A stretch of 34,817 nucleotides of DNA from an uncultured Porphyromonas sp. GTDB taxonomy: Bacteria > Bacteroidota > Bacteroidia > Bacteroidales > Porphyromonadaceae. The notes under the pieces were generated by a model. It had not been told where the DNA came from and searched no databases. It saw only the letters and a list, made by a program, of their open reading frames with translations. Below are positions 17,041 through 24,777 of the stretch, in pieces; positions within the stretch are counted from its first letter, which is position 1, and the number at the start of each line of letters is the position of its first letter. The stretch is taken from assembly GCF_938046015.1 (NCBI RefSeq), contig NZ_CALIXW010000039.1:1-34817 (forward strand), written 5' to 3'. Made by a program: the position numbers and the translations under genes.

Positions 17041-17088
17041 CTTACCTTTAGCCCTGGCCAAGCGCCATACATATATATAGGATAAGTA

Positions 17089-17532
17089 ATGAAACTGACG
17101 GACGAATGGTTCACCTCGCTCAGCCACACCGAGGGCGGGCAACTGGTCTTCGTGACCGTACGTAAGGAGCTGGAGCAGTTCATCGCCTCGGGCAGCCTGC
17201 GCGTACGCGTCGCCATCTCCTGGCCCTATGCGGCCGAGGCCGATGGGATGCCCGACGAGGCGACGGCACAGCTCATCGAGGAGATCGAGCCCCTGCTGCG
17301 ACGCACCATGGAGCGGGACAAGCTCGCCATCATGACGGGCAACTACACTGGGGGCGGGGCGAAGGACTGGACCTTCTACACGCGTCACCTGCCGACCTTC
17401 GGCGAGCGGCTCAACGCTTGCCTGGCGCCCTATCCGACCCTCCCGCTGGAGATCGACTGCCAGGAGGACCCTGACTGGACGGACTACCGCGAGATGCTCC
17501 AGATGGAGCAGGACGAGGAGGAGGATGAATAA
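17089..17532 (+). CDS. DUF695 domain protein
   Basis: The 147-residue cytoplasmic protein has no signal or membrane segment. The C-terminal half carries DKLAIMTGNYTGGGAKDWTFYTRHLPTF, then PLEIDCQEDPDW, which I recognise as the DUF695 pattern of Bacteroidota proteins. The acidic tail ends MEQDEEEDE. No function is known for the family. Base composition is host-like, unlike the two genes that follow. Its last codons overlap the methyltransferase start by 8 bp (ATGAATAA), so translation of the foreign pair may be coupled to it. Confidence 0.75.
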   Translation: MKLTDEWFTSLSHTEGGQLVFVTVRKELEQFIASGSLRVRVAISWPYAAEADGMPDEATAQLIEEIEPLLRRTMERDKLAIMTGNYTGGGAKDWTFYTRHLPTFGERLNACLAPYPTLPLEIDCQEDPDWTDYREMLQMEQDEEEDE

Positions 17533-18517
17533 CAAGTCGTTCACATTTATAGACCTCTTTGCTGGGATCGGGGGCTTTCGTATAGCGGCGGAGCAGCTGG
17601 GGGGCAAGTGTGTATTCTCCAGTGAGTGGGATAAACAAGCTCAATATACCTACGAGTATAACTTCCGAGAAATCCCACTCGGAGACATAACCAAGGAGGC
17701 GGTTAAGGGGCAGATTCCTCCAGGCTTTGATGTGCTGTGCGCTGGCTTTCCCTGTCAGGCATTTTCTATCGCGGGGAAGCGTATAGGGTTTGACGAGACA
17801 AGGGGGACGCTGTTTTTCGAGGTGGCTGATATCCTAAAGCGCCACCGCCCAAAGGCGTTTTTGCTGGAGAATGTTAAGGGCTTGGCGAGTCACGATAAAG
17901 GGCGTACGCTTCGGGTAATCCTCCGTGTCCTCCGAGAAGATCTTGGCTACATTGTCCCAGATCCAGCGTTTCTCAATGCCAAGGATTTCGGGCTGGCGCA
18001 GAATCGTGAGCGTATCTTTATCGTCGGCTTTCGTCCAGATCTCGAGCTTAGCCCATTCTCTTACCCAGAGCCACAAGGGGAGAATGAACTAGGCTTTGCC
18101 TCTGTTAGGGAGAGTCAGGTGGTATCAGCTAAGTACTACCTGTCGACTCAATATCTCGAGGCTCTAGAGCGGCATAAAGCACGGCATAGGGATAAGGGTA
18201 ACGGGTTTGGCTACCAAATAATCTCAGATGATCAGATTGCTAACGCAATAGTCTGCGGTGGTATGGGACGCGAGCGAAACCTAGTGATTGATAATCGTCT
18301 AGAAGACTTCACTCCTGTCACTAGAATTAAAGGAGAGGTCAATAGAATGGGGATAAGACGCATGACTCCTCGCGAGTGGGCTAGACTTCAAGGCTTCCCC
18401 GAGGACTTCGAGATCGTTGTCTCAGACGCTGCCGCATATAAGCAGTTTGGGAACTCAGTGGCTATCCCCGTAGTCAAGGCCGTCCTATCACAGATACTTA
18501 AATCAATTCAGAGATGA
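17525..18517 (+). CDS. DNA (cytosine-5) methyltransferase, predicted CCGG specificity
   Basis: The 330-residue C5-methyltransferase has motifs in order: FIDLFAGIGGF (I, 8-18), GFPCQAFS (IV, catalytic Cys 77), ENVKGL (VI, 115-120), QNRERIFIVG (VIII, 159-168), and RMTPREWARLQGFP with QFGNSV (IX and X) near the C-terminus. It modifies cytosine in host DNA so the partner endonuclease does not cut it. Specificity is inferred: the partner resembles HpaII (CCGG), and CCGG is strongly depleted in this window. GC is lower than in surrounding genes. The 3' end overlaps the endonuclease gene as ATGA. Confidence 0.95.
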   Translation: MNNKSFTFIDLFAGIGGFRIAAEQLGGKCVFSSEWDKQAQYTYEYNFREIPLGDITKEAVKGQIPPGFDVLCAGFPCQAFSIAGKRIGFDETRGTLFFEVADILKRHRPKAFLLENVKGLASHDKGRTLRVILRVLREDLGYIVPDPAFLNAKDFGLAQNRERIFIVGFRPDLELSPFSYPEPQGENELGFASVRESQVVSAKYYLSTQYLEALERHKARHRDKGNGFGYQIISDDQIANAIVCGGMGRERNLVIDNRLEDFTPVTRIKGEVNRMGIRRMTPREWARLQGFPEDFEIVVSDAAAYKQFGNSVAIPVVKAVLSQILKSIQR

Positions 18518-19572
18518 ATCAGAGCGGAAACAAAGGAGAATGGAGCGAAGTCTATGCTTTTCTCAAATTGCTCGCTGAGGCAGAGCTAAACCTAGGTGAT
18601 GCTGTGTTACGTAAGGTGGAAGGAGGGACCCTACCCATCTTGGCAGTGGCACGTCCCCATCAAGATCAGTGGCGTCGCTACCAGATTAGTGGCGACCTAG
18701 TCGAATGTGATCCCGTAGGTGAAGAGGAGGTATTTGTGATTCAGCGTGACGAGCTAGGAGCATGTGCAGCGATGTTGCTGGAAAAGATTGGTGCGGCTAA
18801 GGCGACCTTTACGGTGCCCGAGCTTGAAGGTCTGCTTGCTTCTCTCAAGGTCGTGCAGTTAAAGGCTAGCTCAAAGTCTAAGGAGGATATCCGTGTAACC
18901 ATACATGATCTTCGCTCTGAAAGTACCCCTACTCTAGGCTTCAGTATCAAATCCCAGTTAGGGAGTCCGTCCACGCTCCTTAATGCTTCAGGAGCGACTA
19001 ACTTTTGCTATACGCTATCAGTCACCCCCTCCACAGAGTTCCTTGATAGCTTCAATCAAGCAAAGTCATTCCGAGACAAGTTTGCCTTGCTCGGTAAACA
19101 CGAACTGGGTTTGATCTTCGTCGGACTGAAAGACCGATGCTTTGAGAATAATCTGAGGCTTATCGATAGCTCCCTGCCAGATATCTTGGGGTATCTCCTG
19201 CTCTACTACTATCAGGGGCGTGCTAGGAGAATGCAGGATCTCTTGGATATCCTTCGGGATGAAAATCCCATGGGTTACGATCTGGAGCGACATGACTTTT
19301 ATGGATACAAGCTCAAGAAGTTCCTCGTCGATGTCGCCCTTGGGATGACGCCGAAGACTCCGTGGTCAGGCATCTATACAGCGGGAGGAGGCTATATTAT
19401 AGTACTAGTAAGTGGGGATCTGCTTTGCTATCACTTCTATGATCGTAACTATTTCGAAGACTACCTCCTCAACAATACCCAGCTGGATACACCTAGTACA
19501 GGTAGGCATGGCTTTGGACAGTTGGATTCGGAAGGACGGCTTCAGTTGAACCTCCAGATACGCTTCATCTAG
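18514..19572 (+). CDS. HpaII-family type II restriction endonuclease
   Basis: The 352-residue product is close in length to HpaII (about 358). The N-terminus GNKGEWSEVYAFLKLL is the pattern I associate with the HpaII endonuclease family, which cuts CCGG. I cannot assign the catalytic residues by sight. The central segment with GFSIKSQLGSPSTLLNASGATNF resembles the conserved core of that family. It overlaps the methyltransferase by 4 bp (ATGA), as in many type II systems, so the two are translated together. Low GC marks transfer. The family call rests on recognition, the methyltransferase partner and CCGG depletion. Confidence 0.85.
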   Translation: MNQSGNKGEWSEVYAFLKLLAEAELNLGDAVLRKVEGGTLPILAVARPHQDQWRRYQISGDLVECDPVGEEEVFVIQRDELGACAAMLLEKIGAAKATFTVPELEGLLASLKVVQLKASSKSKEDIRVTIHDLRSESTPTLGFSIKSQLGSPSTLLNASGATNFCYTLSVTPSTEFLDSFNQAKSFRDKFALLGKHELGLIFVGLKDRCFENNLRLIDSSLPDILGYLLLYYYQGRARRMQDLLDILRDENPMGYDLERHDFYGYKLKKFLVDVALGMTPKTPWSGIYTAGGGYIIVLVSGDLLCYHFYDRNYFEDYLLNNTQLDTPSTGRHGFGQLDSEGRLQLNLQIRFI

Positions 19573-19581
19573 GTCCTCTCC

Positions 19582-20274
19582 ATGTACCAGCAGTTCACGC
19601 CAGCTGCCGCGCCCGAGGGGCGGCTGATCCTTTACTTCTCGGGCTGGGGGATGACGCCTGTGGCGGTGGAGCATCTGGAGCGGCCCGAGGGCTACGACCT
19701 CCTGAGCCTCTGGTACTATGCCGAGGGCGCCGAGACGCTGGACTTCGACTTCAGCCGCTACAGCGAGCTGCGTATCGTCGCCTGGTCTATGGGCGTGTGG
19801 GCCGTGGATAGCTTCGTGGCGGCGCACCCCGAGCTGCGGGAGCGTATCCACTCGGCTACGGCCGTGGCGGGTACGGGCTATCCGATGGATGACCGCCTCG
19901 GCATCCCGCAGCTACACTACGAGATGATGCGCGGCGAGCTCAGAGAGGACAATAGGCAGCGCTTCGATCGCCGCTTCTGTGGCGCAAGGAGCATGCGCCA
20001 TCTCTACGAGGCGCTGCACGCCCGCACCACGGCGGAGCTGCAGGCCGAGCACGATGCCCTCTACCGCCTCATGCGCGCCGAGGAGCATCCGAGCCCCAAG
20101 CCCAGCGCCCTCGGCCTTTGGACGCGCGCCTATGTCGGGGGCGATGACCGCATCCTCCCGCCCGCGCACCAGCTGCGCTACTGGCAGGGGCAGGGCCTCG
20201 AGCCGCTAGTCATTGATGAGGGGGTACACTACCTCTTCCCACTATTCACCCACTGGGAGCAGCTCTGGCGCTAG
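19582..20274 (+). CDS. bioG: BioG-like pimeloyl-ACP methyl ester esterase (DUF452)
   Basis: Alpha/beta hydrolase of 230 residues. It has the DUF452/BioG pattern LYFSGWGM near the N-terminus, a nucleophile motif AWSMG with Ser 69, an acid in VGGDDRILP (Asp 188 or 189) and catalytic His 216 in DEGVHYLFP. BioG removes the methyl ester from pimeloyl-ACP, ending the disguised fatty-acid route to the biotin precursor. No other biotin gene is in the window, and BioC is not fused to it, so the role depends on genes elsewhere. It starts 9 bp after the endonuclease stop codon but has host-like GC. Confidence 0.85.
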   Translation: MYQQFTPAAAPEGRLILYFSGWGMTPVAVEHLERPEGYDLLSLWYYAEGAETLDFDFSRYSELRIVAWSMGVWAVDSFVAAHPELRERIHSATAVAGTGYPMDDRLGIPQLHYEMMRGELREDNRQRFDRRFCGARSMRHLYEALHARTTAELQAEHDALYRLMRAEEHPSPKPSALGLWTRAYVGGDDRILPPAHQLRYWQGQGLEPLVIDEGVHYLFPLFTHWEQLWR

Positions 20275-20334
20275 GCGCCTCAGAGCGTGAGGGCGGGCCA
20301 AGGTGCGCCACCCTGCTCCCTAGCTATACGACAT

Positions 20335-20877
20335 ATGAACCAACTAGATATCTTCCTGGGCGGAGCAGTGCTGCTCTTCGCCCTCTCGGGCCTCTTCGGG
20401 GGCGCTGTCAAGCGCGTCCTGCAGGTAGCAGCCCTTGTCATCGCCTTCCGTGAGTCTTGGCACCTGACGCCCTACCTGCAGCAGATCCTCGGCGGGGCGG
20501 AGGGGGAGCAGCTCGGCGGCTGGATGGTGCTGCTGCCGCTCCTGTCCTTCGCCCTCGTCTACATCCTTATCCGCGTCGTCGGAGGCTGGTTTGCCTCGCT
20601 GACCAAGGGGACCTTCCTCGGGGTGCTGGACCGTGTCGTGGGGCTTGTGCTGGGGCTCCTCGTCGGGGTCTACCTCATGGGCTACGGCTGCCTGCTGGTG
20701 GAGGGCATCCTGCCCACACCGCCCTATGATAGCCAGTCACAGCTGCCGCCGAGCGTACGCCAGAGCTCCTATCTCTACCCGCGACTGATCGCTGCCGTCG
20801 ATGAGATCACCGAGGCCAAGACGCTGCTCTTCGGTGAGCCAAGCGAGGACGCGACGAGTCCCCAACCTCAGCTATAG
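20335..20877 (+). CDS. CvpA family membrane protein
   Basis: The 180-residue inner-membrane protein has about four hydrophobic segments. It starts MNQLDIFLGG and has the glycine-rich run ALSGLFGGAVKRVLQ followed by segments such as LLPLLSFALVYILIRVVGG and RVVGLVLGLLVGVYLMG, typical of the CvpA/colicin V production family. The molecular function of this family is not settled. ATG at 20335 matches the family N-terminus; an in-frame ATG at 20287 would add 16 unrelated residues. It is 60 bp downstream of bioG, probably on the same transcript. Confidence 0.82.
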   Translation: MNQLDIFLGGAVLLFALSGLFGGAVKRVLQVAALVIAFRESWHLTPYLQQILGGAEGEQLGGWMVLLPLLSFALVYILIRVVGGWFASLTKGTFLGVLDRVVGLVLGLLVGVYLMGYGCLLVEGILPTPPYDSQSQLPPSVRQSSYLYPRLIAAVDEITEAKTLLFGEPSEDATSPQPQL

Positions 20878-20929
20878 TAGACCTGGGGCGGGGTATAGAC
20901 TCCGTTTATTTACAAATTGATACACGCTG

Positions 20930-20960
20930 TTGGTCGCCCAGGAGGCTTGTCTTACCTTTG
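20930..20960 (+). promoter_or_regulatory. Promoter of dps
   Basis: TTG (20930-20932), exactly 20 bp, then TACCTTTG (20953-20960). The start codon is about 67 bp downstream. Confidence 0.85.
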
Positions 20961-21027
20961 CAGTGTCCTCTGAGAGACAGAGGGCAGAGATCACTGATAG
21001 GAATACTTAACTCAATACAAGACAACT

Positions 21028-21501
21028 ATGAACGTACTATCGATCACTGGCATTGACCAGACCAAGGCCGCAGCTGTGGTAAAGGAACTAGCACAGCTCC
21101 TGGCAGACTTCCAGGTCTACTATACCAACCTGCGCGGCTACCACTGGCACGTACGTGGGCCCCAGTTCTTCACCCTGCACGCACAGTTCGAGTCCTACTA
21201 CAACGGCGCTGCCGAGCATGTAGATGAGATCGCTGAGCGTCTCCTGCAGCTGGGTGCTACGCCTGAGAACCGCTTCAGCGAGTACCTCAAGATCGCCAAC
21301 ATCAAGGAGTCGCACGACGTCCGCGACCCCAAGAAGATCCTCCCCGAGCTCCTCGACAGCCTCCGCGTGCTCGTCGCTCAGGAGCGTAAGGTAGCCGCTG
21401 CAGCCGAGGCTGCCGACGATATCGTCACGGGCGACCTCATCAGCGACCTCCTCGACGAGCAGGAGAAGAGCATCTGGATGCTCTCTGCCTACGAGGGCTA
21501 G
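21028..21501 (+). CDS. dps: Dps ferritin-like DNA-protection protein
   Basis: The 157-residue four-helix protein forms a 12-subunit shell that oxidises and stores iron and can coat DNA under stress. The ferroxidase signature is clear: YHWHVRGPQFFTLHAQFE followed by DEIAERLLQLG. The family usually places ferroxidase sites at the subunit interface, using the His of HWH and the Asp/Glu of the second helix. It has its own full promoter and is monocistronic. With ahpCF and yaaA nearby, the region is rich in peroxide-defence genes. Confidence 0.97.
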   Translation: MNVLSITGIDQTKAAAVVKELAQLLADFQVYYTNLRGYHWHVRGPQFFTLHAQFESYYNGAAEHVDEIAERLLQLGATPENRFSEYLKIANIKESHDVRDPKKILPELLDSLRVLVAQERKVAAAAEAADDIVTGDLISDLLDEQEKSIWMLSAYEG

Positions 21502-21586
21502 TCCCCTGCTCGGGGCTCTATAGCACTTCCCCCGAGCACGAGCTCATTGATGCTCCCCACGACTAGATCCGTAGGGAGAGGAATGA

Positions 21587-21637
21587 ATAAGCCAAGCCGC
21601 CGCACGAGTCCTGGACTTGTGCGGCGGCTTGGCTTAT
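21587..21637. terminator. Bidirectional terminator between dps and pth
   Basis: Two 25-nt arms (21587-21611 and 21613-21637) pair almost perfectly, with one G-T pair; the tip opens into a loop. It lies between convergent dps and pth. Confidence 0.88.
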
Positions 21638-21683
21638 GTTGCTTGGGGGCGTGGCCTCGGTAGGCGTGCGAGGCGGCCGAAGG

Positions 21684-22241
21684 CTAGTTGTAGCGGTTCA
21701 TCGTCGGGCCTATGCCTTCGAGGCAGAAGGAGGCGGTGATGTCGCAGCAGCGCTCCAGCAGCTCGGGCAGTGCCGTCTCCTCCTCGCGGGAGAAGCGCCC
21801 CAGGACGTAGTCGATCTGCGCCCCCTGGGGGAAGTCGTTGCCTATGCCGAAGCGTAGACGGGGGTAGCTCTGCGAGCCGAGGAGCTGGGCGATGTTCTTC
21901 AGCCCATTGTGCCCTGCGTCGCTGCCCTTGCCCTTGAGGCGCAGCGTGCCGAAGGGGAGAGCGAGGTCGTCGACGAGGACGAGGACGCGCTCGATGGGGA
22001 TCTTCTCCGTGCTCATCCAGTAGCGCACCGCTTCGCCGCTGAGGTTCATGTAGGTCGAGGGCTTGAGCAGGACGAGCTGCGCACTCTTGATGCGCCCTGT
22101 GGCTATGGCGCCGTAGCGCTTGGTCTCGAAGCGTACGCCCATGCGTGCCGCGAGCGCGTCGGCGATGCGGAAGCCTATGTTGTGGCGCGTGGCCTCATAC
22201 TCGGCCCCGATATTGCCGAGGCCTACGATCAGATATTTCAT
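21684..22241 (-). CDS. pth: Peptidyl-tRNA hydrolase
   Basis: Releases peptides from prematurely dissociated peptidyl-tRNA. The 185-residue length fits. It starts MKYLIVGLGNIGAEYEATRHN, with catalytic His 20 in RHNIGF. The block VLVDDLALPFGTLRLK supplies the conserved Asp, and SDAGHNGLKNI is the second signature. A weak -7 box (TATCTTCG, 22308-22301) lies upstream on the minus strand. Confidence 0.96.
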   Translation of the reverse strand: MKYLIVGLGNIGAEYEATRHNIGFRIADALAARMGVRFETKRYGAIATGRIKSAQLVLLKPSTYMNLSGEAVRYWMSTEKIPIERVLVLVDDLALPFGTLRLKGKGSDAGHNGLKNIAQLLGSQSYPRLRFGIGNDFPQGAQIDYVLGRFSREEETALPELLERCCDITASFCLEGIGPTMNRYN

Positions 22242-22365
22242 ATCTCTATGCTCTTGGTGCTAGCTATGCCCGCCCCGCGCTGAGGGTGGGGTGGGGGATG
22301 CGAAGATACACAATTCTCGGCGGCTGCCCGTGTTGCTGCCCCTAGCTCGCCCCTCAGGGGGGGAG

Positions 22366-22453
22366 GCTAGCTGAGGGATATCGGTGAGGGCGCTGAGGGA
22401 CGTCTGGGACAGCGCTGATGGATAGCCCTCAGCCTCGTGAGGGATATCCCTCG
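22366..22453. repeat. Array E: four 22-bp palindromic units
   Basis: Units start at 22366, 22388, 22410 and 22432; the last carries TGAGGGATATCCCTCG. It lies between divergent pth (-) and the DUF349 gene (+). I see nothing recognisable at 22454-22654. Confidence 0.9.
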
Positions 22454-22654
22454 CGGCGGCTCAGAGCGGGGAGCGGAGCTGTTTGGGGCACTCTAGGACA
22501 GGCGCTGGGAGCCTCGGGAGGGTGCTGCTCAGGGAGCTAAGGGGCTAGGCTAAGGGAGGCTAGGGTGGAGGGCTCCGAGCCGAGGGGGCGCACTCGTCCC
22601 GTGCCGCTGGGGGCAGCGGGGGAGCTAGCTTCTTCGGGAGATTATGGGCTGGGC

Positions 22655-22685
22655 TTGGAATAACGTGTAAAAATACTTTTCTTTG
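22655..22685 (+). promoter_or_regulatory. Promoter of the DUF349 gene
   Basis: TTG (22655-22657), exactly 20 bp, then TTTCTTTG (22678-22685), one mismatch from TAnnTTTG. It lies about 90 bp upstream of the start codon. An AAGGAG at 22762-22767 near the start is an unusually clear Shine-Dalgarno-like sequence for this group. Confidence 0.6.
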
Positions 22686-22776
22686 TAGTACGCAATAGTC
22701 CGCATCATTGTACGCCTGCTGTTCGCTAGCTCCTCAGCTCGGGCAGGGGCGTCTATATAATAAGGAGATCAGAGAT

Positions 22777-24570
22777 ATGGAACTACCACAGAATGCCCAC
22801 GAAGCTCCGCACACAGAGCTCGCAGCCCCAGACGCTGCACCCCAGGTCGTTGATACTACTAGCCCTAGCCTTCAGGCGATGAGCCCCCAGCAGCTCGTGG
22901 ATCATCTGGCAGTACTCCTCCAGCAGGACGAGCTGCCCGATCGCAAGGTGGTAGACCTCATCAAGAACCAGTTCCAGCGCCGCAAGGCCGCCCTCAGCGC
23001 TGAGCTCACCCCCGCCGAGCGCGAGACCCTCGAGATCCATGAGAGCCGCCTAGAGGACCTCTTCACCACCTTTAAGGAGCGCGACCGCAAGCGTCAGGAG
23101 CTCCTCGAGCAGCTGTATAAGGAGAATAAAGAGAAGCGCGAGGCACTGCTCAGCCGCTTCGAGCAGCTCTTCAAGAGTAATGAGGAGGGCCAGGACTTCG
23201 CCAAGCTCTATGGCGACTTCGTCCAGCTCCGCGACGAGTGGAAGGCGATCGGAGAGGTCGCCCAGCAGGATCAGGGACCACTCTCCAAGCGCTTCTACGA
23301 GCTGCGCGACCAGTTCTATGATCTCAAGGCCATCAACGACGACCTCCGCCAGCTGGACTTCAAGAAGAATCTGGAGGCCAAGCGTGCCCTCCTCGAGGAG
23401 CTGCGCGCGCTGGAGAGCGTCAAGGATCCCATCCTAGCCCACCGCCAGCTCACCGAGCTCATCGCTCAGTGGCACGAGCTCGGCCCCGTGGCCAAGGAGC
23501 AGCGCGCCGAGATTCAGGCCGAGTACAAGGCGCTGACAAGCGCGCAGCACAAGCGCCACCAGGAGTTCCACGACCAGAAGAAGGCCAGCGAGGAGGAGAA
23601 CCTCCAGGCCAAGGTCAAGCTCTGTGAGGCCGTCGAGGCCCTCCTAGAGCAGGGCGGCTTCACCACGCATAACGCCTGGGCCAAGGGTGTCGAGCAGATC
23701 AAGGCCTGGCAGGCCGAGTGGAAGACCATAGGCCACGCCCCACGCAAGGACAACGATCAGGTATGGCAGCGCTTCCGCGCTGGGATCGATACCTTCTTCC
23801 TGCACCGCGGGGAGTTCGTCCGCGCCAGCCACGCACAGGAGCACGAGGTGCTGACGCAGAAGCGCGCCCTTATCGCCCGTGCCAAGGAGCTGCGCGAGCG
23901 CACTGACTGGGATGCTGCCGCGGCCGAGCTGCGCCAGCTGCAGGAGGAGTGGAAGGCCCTTGGCTCGGTCTCGCAGCGCTATAGCCAGCGCATCTGGTCC
24001 GAGTTCCGCGAGCACTTCGACTACTTCTTCGAGCGCCGTCGCAAGGAAGGGCGCCAGCATAGCTCCCCCCGCGGCGCGGCGCAGGAGCACCTCACCGCCA
24101 AGCGTCAGATCCTCGACGAGCTGGCTGCTCTCCTGGAGGGCGAGCTGCCGACCAACCTCAGCGACGTCCTGGCGGAGTACAACGCCAAGTGGAAGGCCAT
24201 CGGCTTCGTCCCCCAGCAATACAAGGAGGAGATCAACGCCCGCTACCGTGAGCTGCTGGATCAGCTGCATGGTATCCTGCGCAAGAACCGCGCTGCCCGC
24301 CGCCTCTCGGGCTATGGTGACACGCTCAAGCACCTCGAGGAGCGAGGTGGCACCCTGCAGGGTGAGCGCAGCCGCATGCAGCGTCACCTCGACCGCCTAC
24401 GCAGCGAGCTGGAGACCTACGAGAGCAACCTCACGCGCCTGAGCGTCAGCAGCGCCTCGGGCAACAGCCTCCTGACCGAGCTGGAGCGTAAGCGCAGCGC
24501 GCTGATCGAGGATATCAAGCTGGCCGAGCAGAAGCTAGCTCTCCTCGACGCCGAGGGACAGGAGGGCTAG
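22777..24570 (+). CDS. DUF349 repeat protein
   Basis: The 597-residue, highly charged, largely helical protein contains at least five DUF349-type repeats. Each is marked by a tryptophan followed by a hydrophobic-G-x-V/A pattern, for example EWKAIGEVAQ, QWHELGPVAK, EWKTIGHAPR, EWKALGSVSQ and KWKAIGFVPQ, then an aromatic, basic helix. The family is widespread in Bacteroidota but has no established function. There is no signal peptide or membrane segment. The ends look like coiled coil, especially about 530-597. The frame is open upstream to 22708, but ATG at 22777 follows AAGGAG and gives the expected N-terminus. Confidence 0.88.
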   Translation: MELPQNAHEAPHTELAAPDAAPQVVDTTSPSLQAMSPQQLVDHLAVLLQQDELPDRKVVDLIKNQFQRRKAALSAELTPAERETLEIHESRLEDLFTTFKERDRKRQELLEQLYKENKEKREALLSRFEQLFKSNEEGQDFAKLYGDFVQLRDEWKAIGEVAQQDQGPLSKRFYELRDQFYDLKAINDDLRQLDFKKNLEAKRALLEELRALESVKDPILAHRQLTELIAQWHELGPVAKEQRAEIQAEYKALTSAQHKRHQEFHDQKKASEEENLQAKVKLCEAVEALLEQGGFTTHNAWAKGVEQIKAWQAEWKTIGHAPRKDNDQVWQRFRAGIDTFFLHRGEFVRASHAQEHEVLTQKRALIARAKELRERTDWDAAAAELRQLQEEWKALGSVSQRYSQRIWSEFREHFDYFFERRRKEGRQHSSPRGAAQEHLTAKRQILDELAALLEGELPTNLSDVLAEYNAKWKAIGFVPQQYKEEINARYRELLDQLHGILRKNRAARRLSGYGDTLKHLEERGGTLQGERSRMQRHLDRLRSELETYESNLTRLSVSSASGNSLLTELERKRSALIEDIKLAEQKLALLDAEGQEG

Positions 24571-24610
24571 CCGCCCGCGCCCTCTCGGGTCGCAAGCGCC
24601 CGCAATAAGA

Positions 24611-24667
24611 AAGCCCAGCGAGGGGCGACCCAGCGTGTCCTACGCTCGGTCGCCCCTCGCTGGGCTT
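24611..24667. terminator. Terminator after the DUF349 gene
   Basis: A perfect 20-bp stem (24611-24630 with 24648-24667), with a further AGCG/CGCT pair inside the loop. Confidence 0.85.
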
Positions 24668-24746
24668 CGTGCCTGTCCCCTCGCTGTGGGCTAGCTCGCT
24701 CGTCGCTGGGAGCGGGAAGGGAGCACGGCGATAGGGCCCAATGTCG

Positions 24747-24754
24747 TACCTTTG
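24747..24754 (+). promoter_or_regulatory. Promoter -7 element of the LTA-synthase-like operon
   Basis: TACCTTTG matches TAnnTTTG, 23 bp upstream of the start codon, so the leader would be very short. No TTG lies at standard spacing. Confidence 0.6.
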
Positions 24755-24777
24755 TAGGCTAATCAACAAGATACGAT

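Noticed and set aside
17400..19620. Target duplication flanking the restriction-modification pair
   Set aside because: I compared both ends and saw no convincing direct repeat.
22708..22776. Upstream start for the DUF349 protein
   Set aside because: ATG at 22777 has a nearby AAGGAG, and the extra residues look non-coding.
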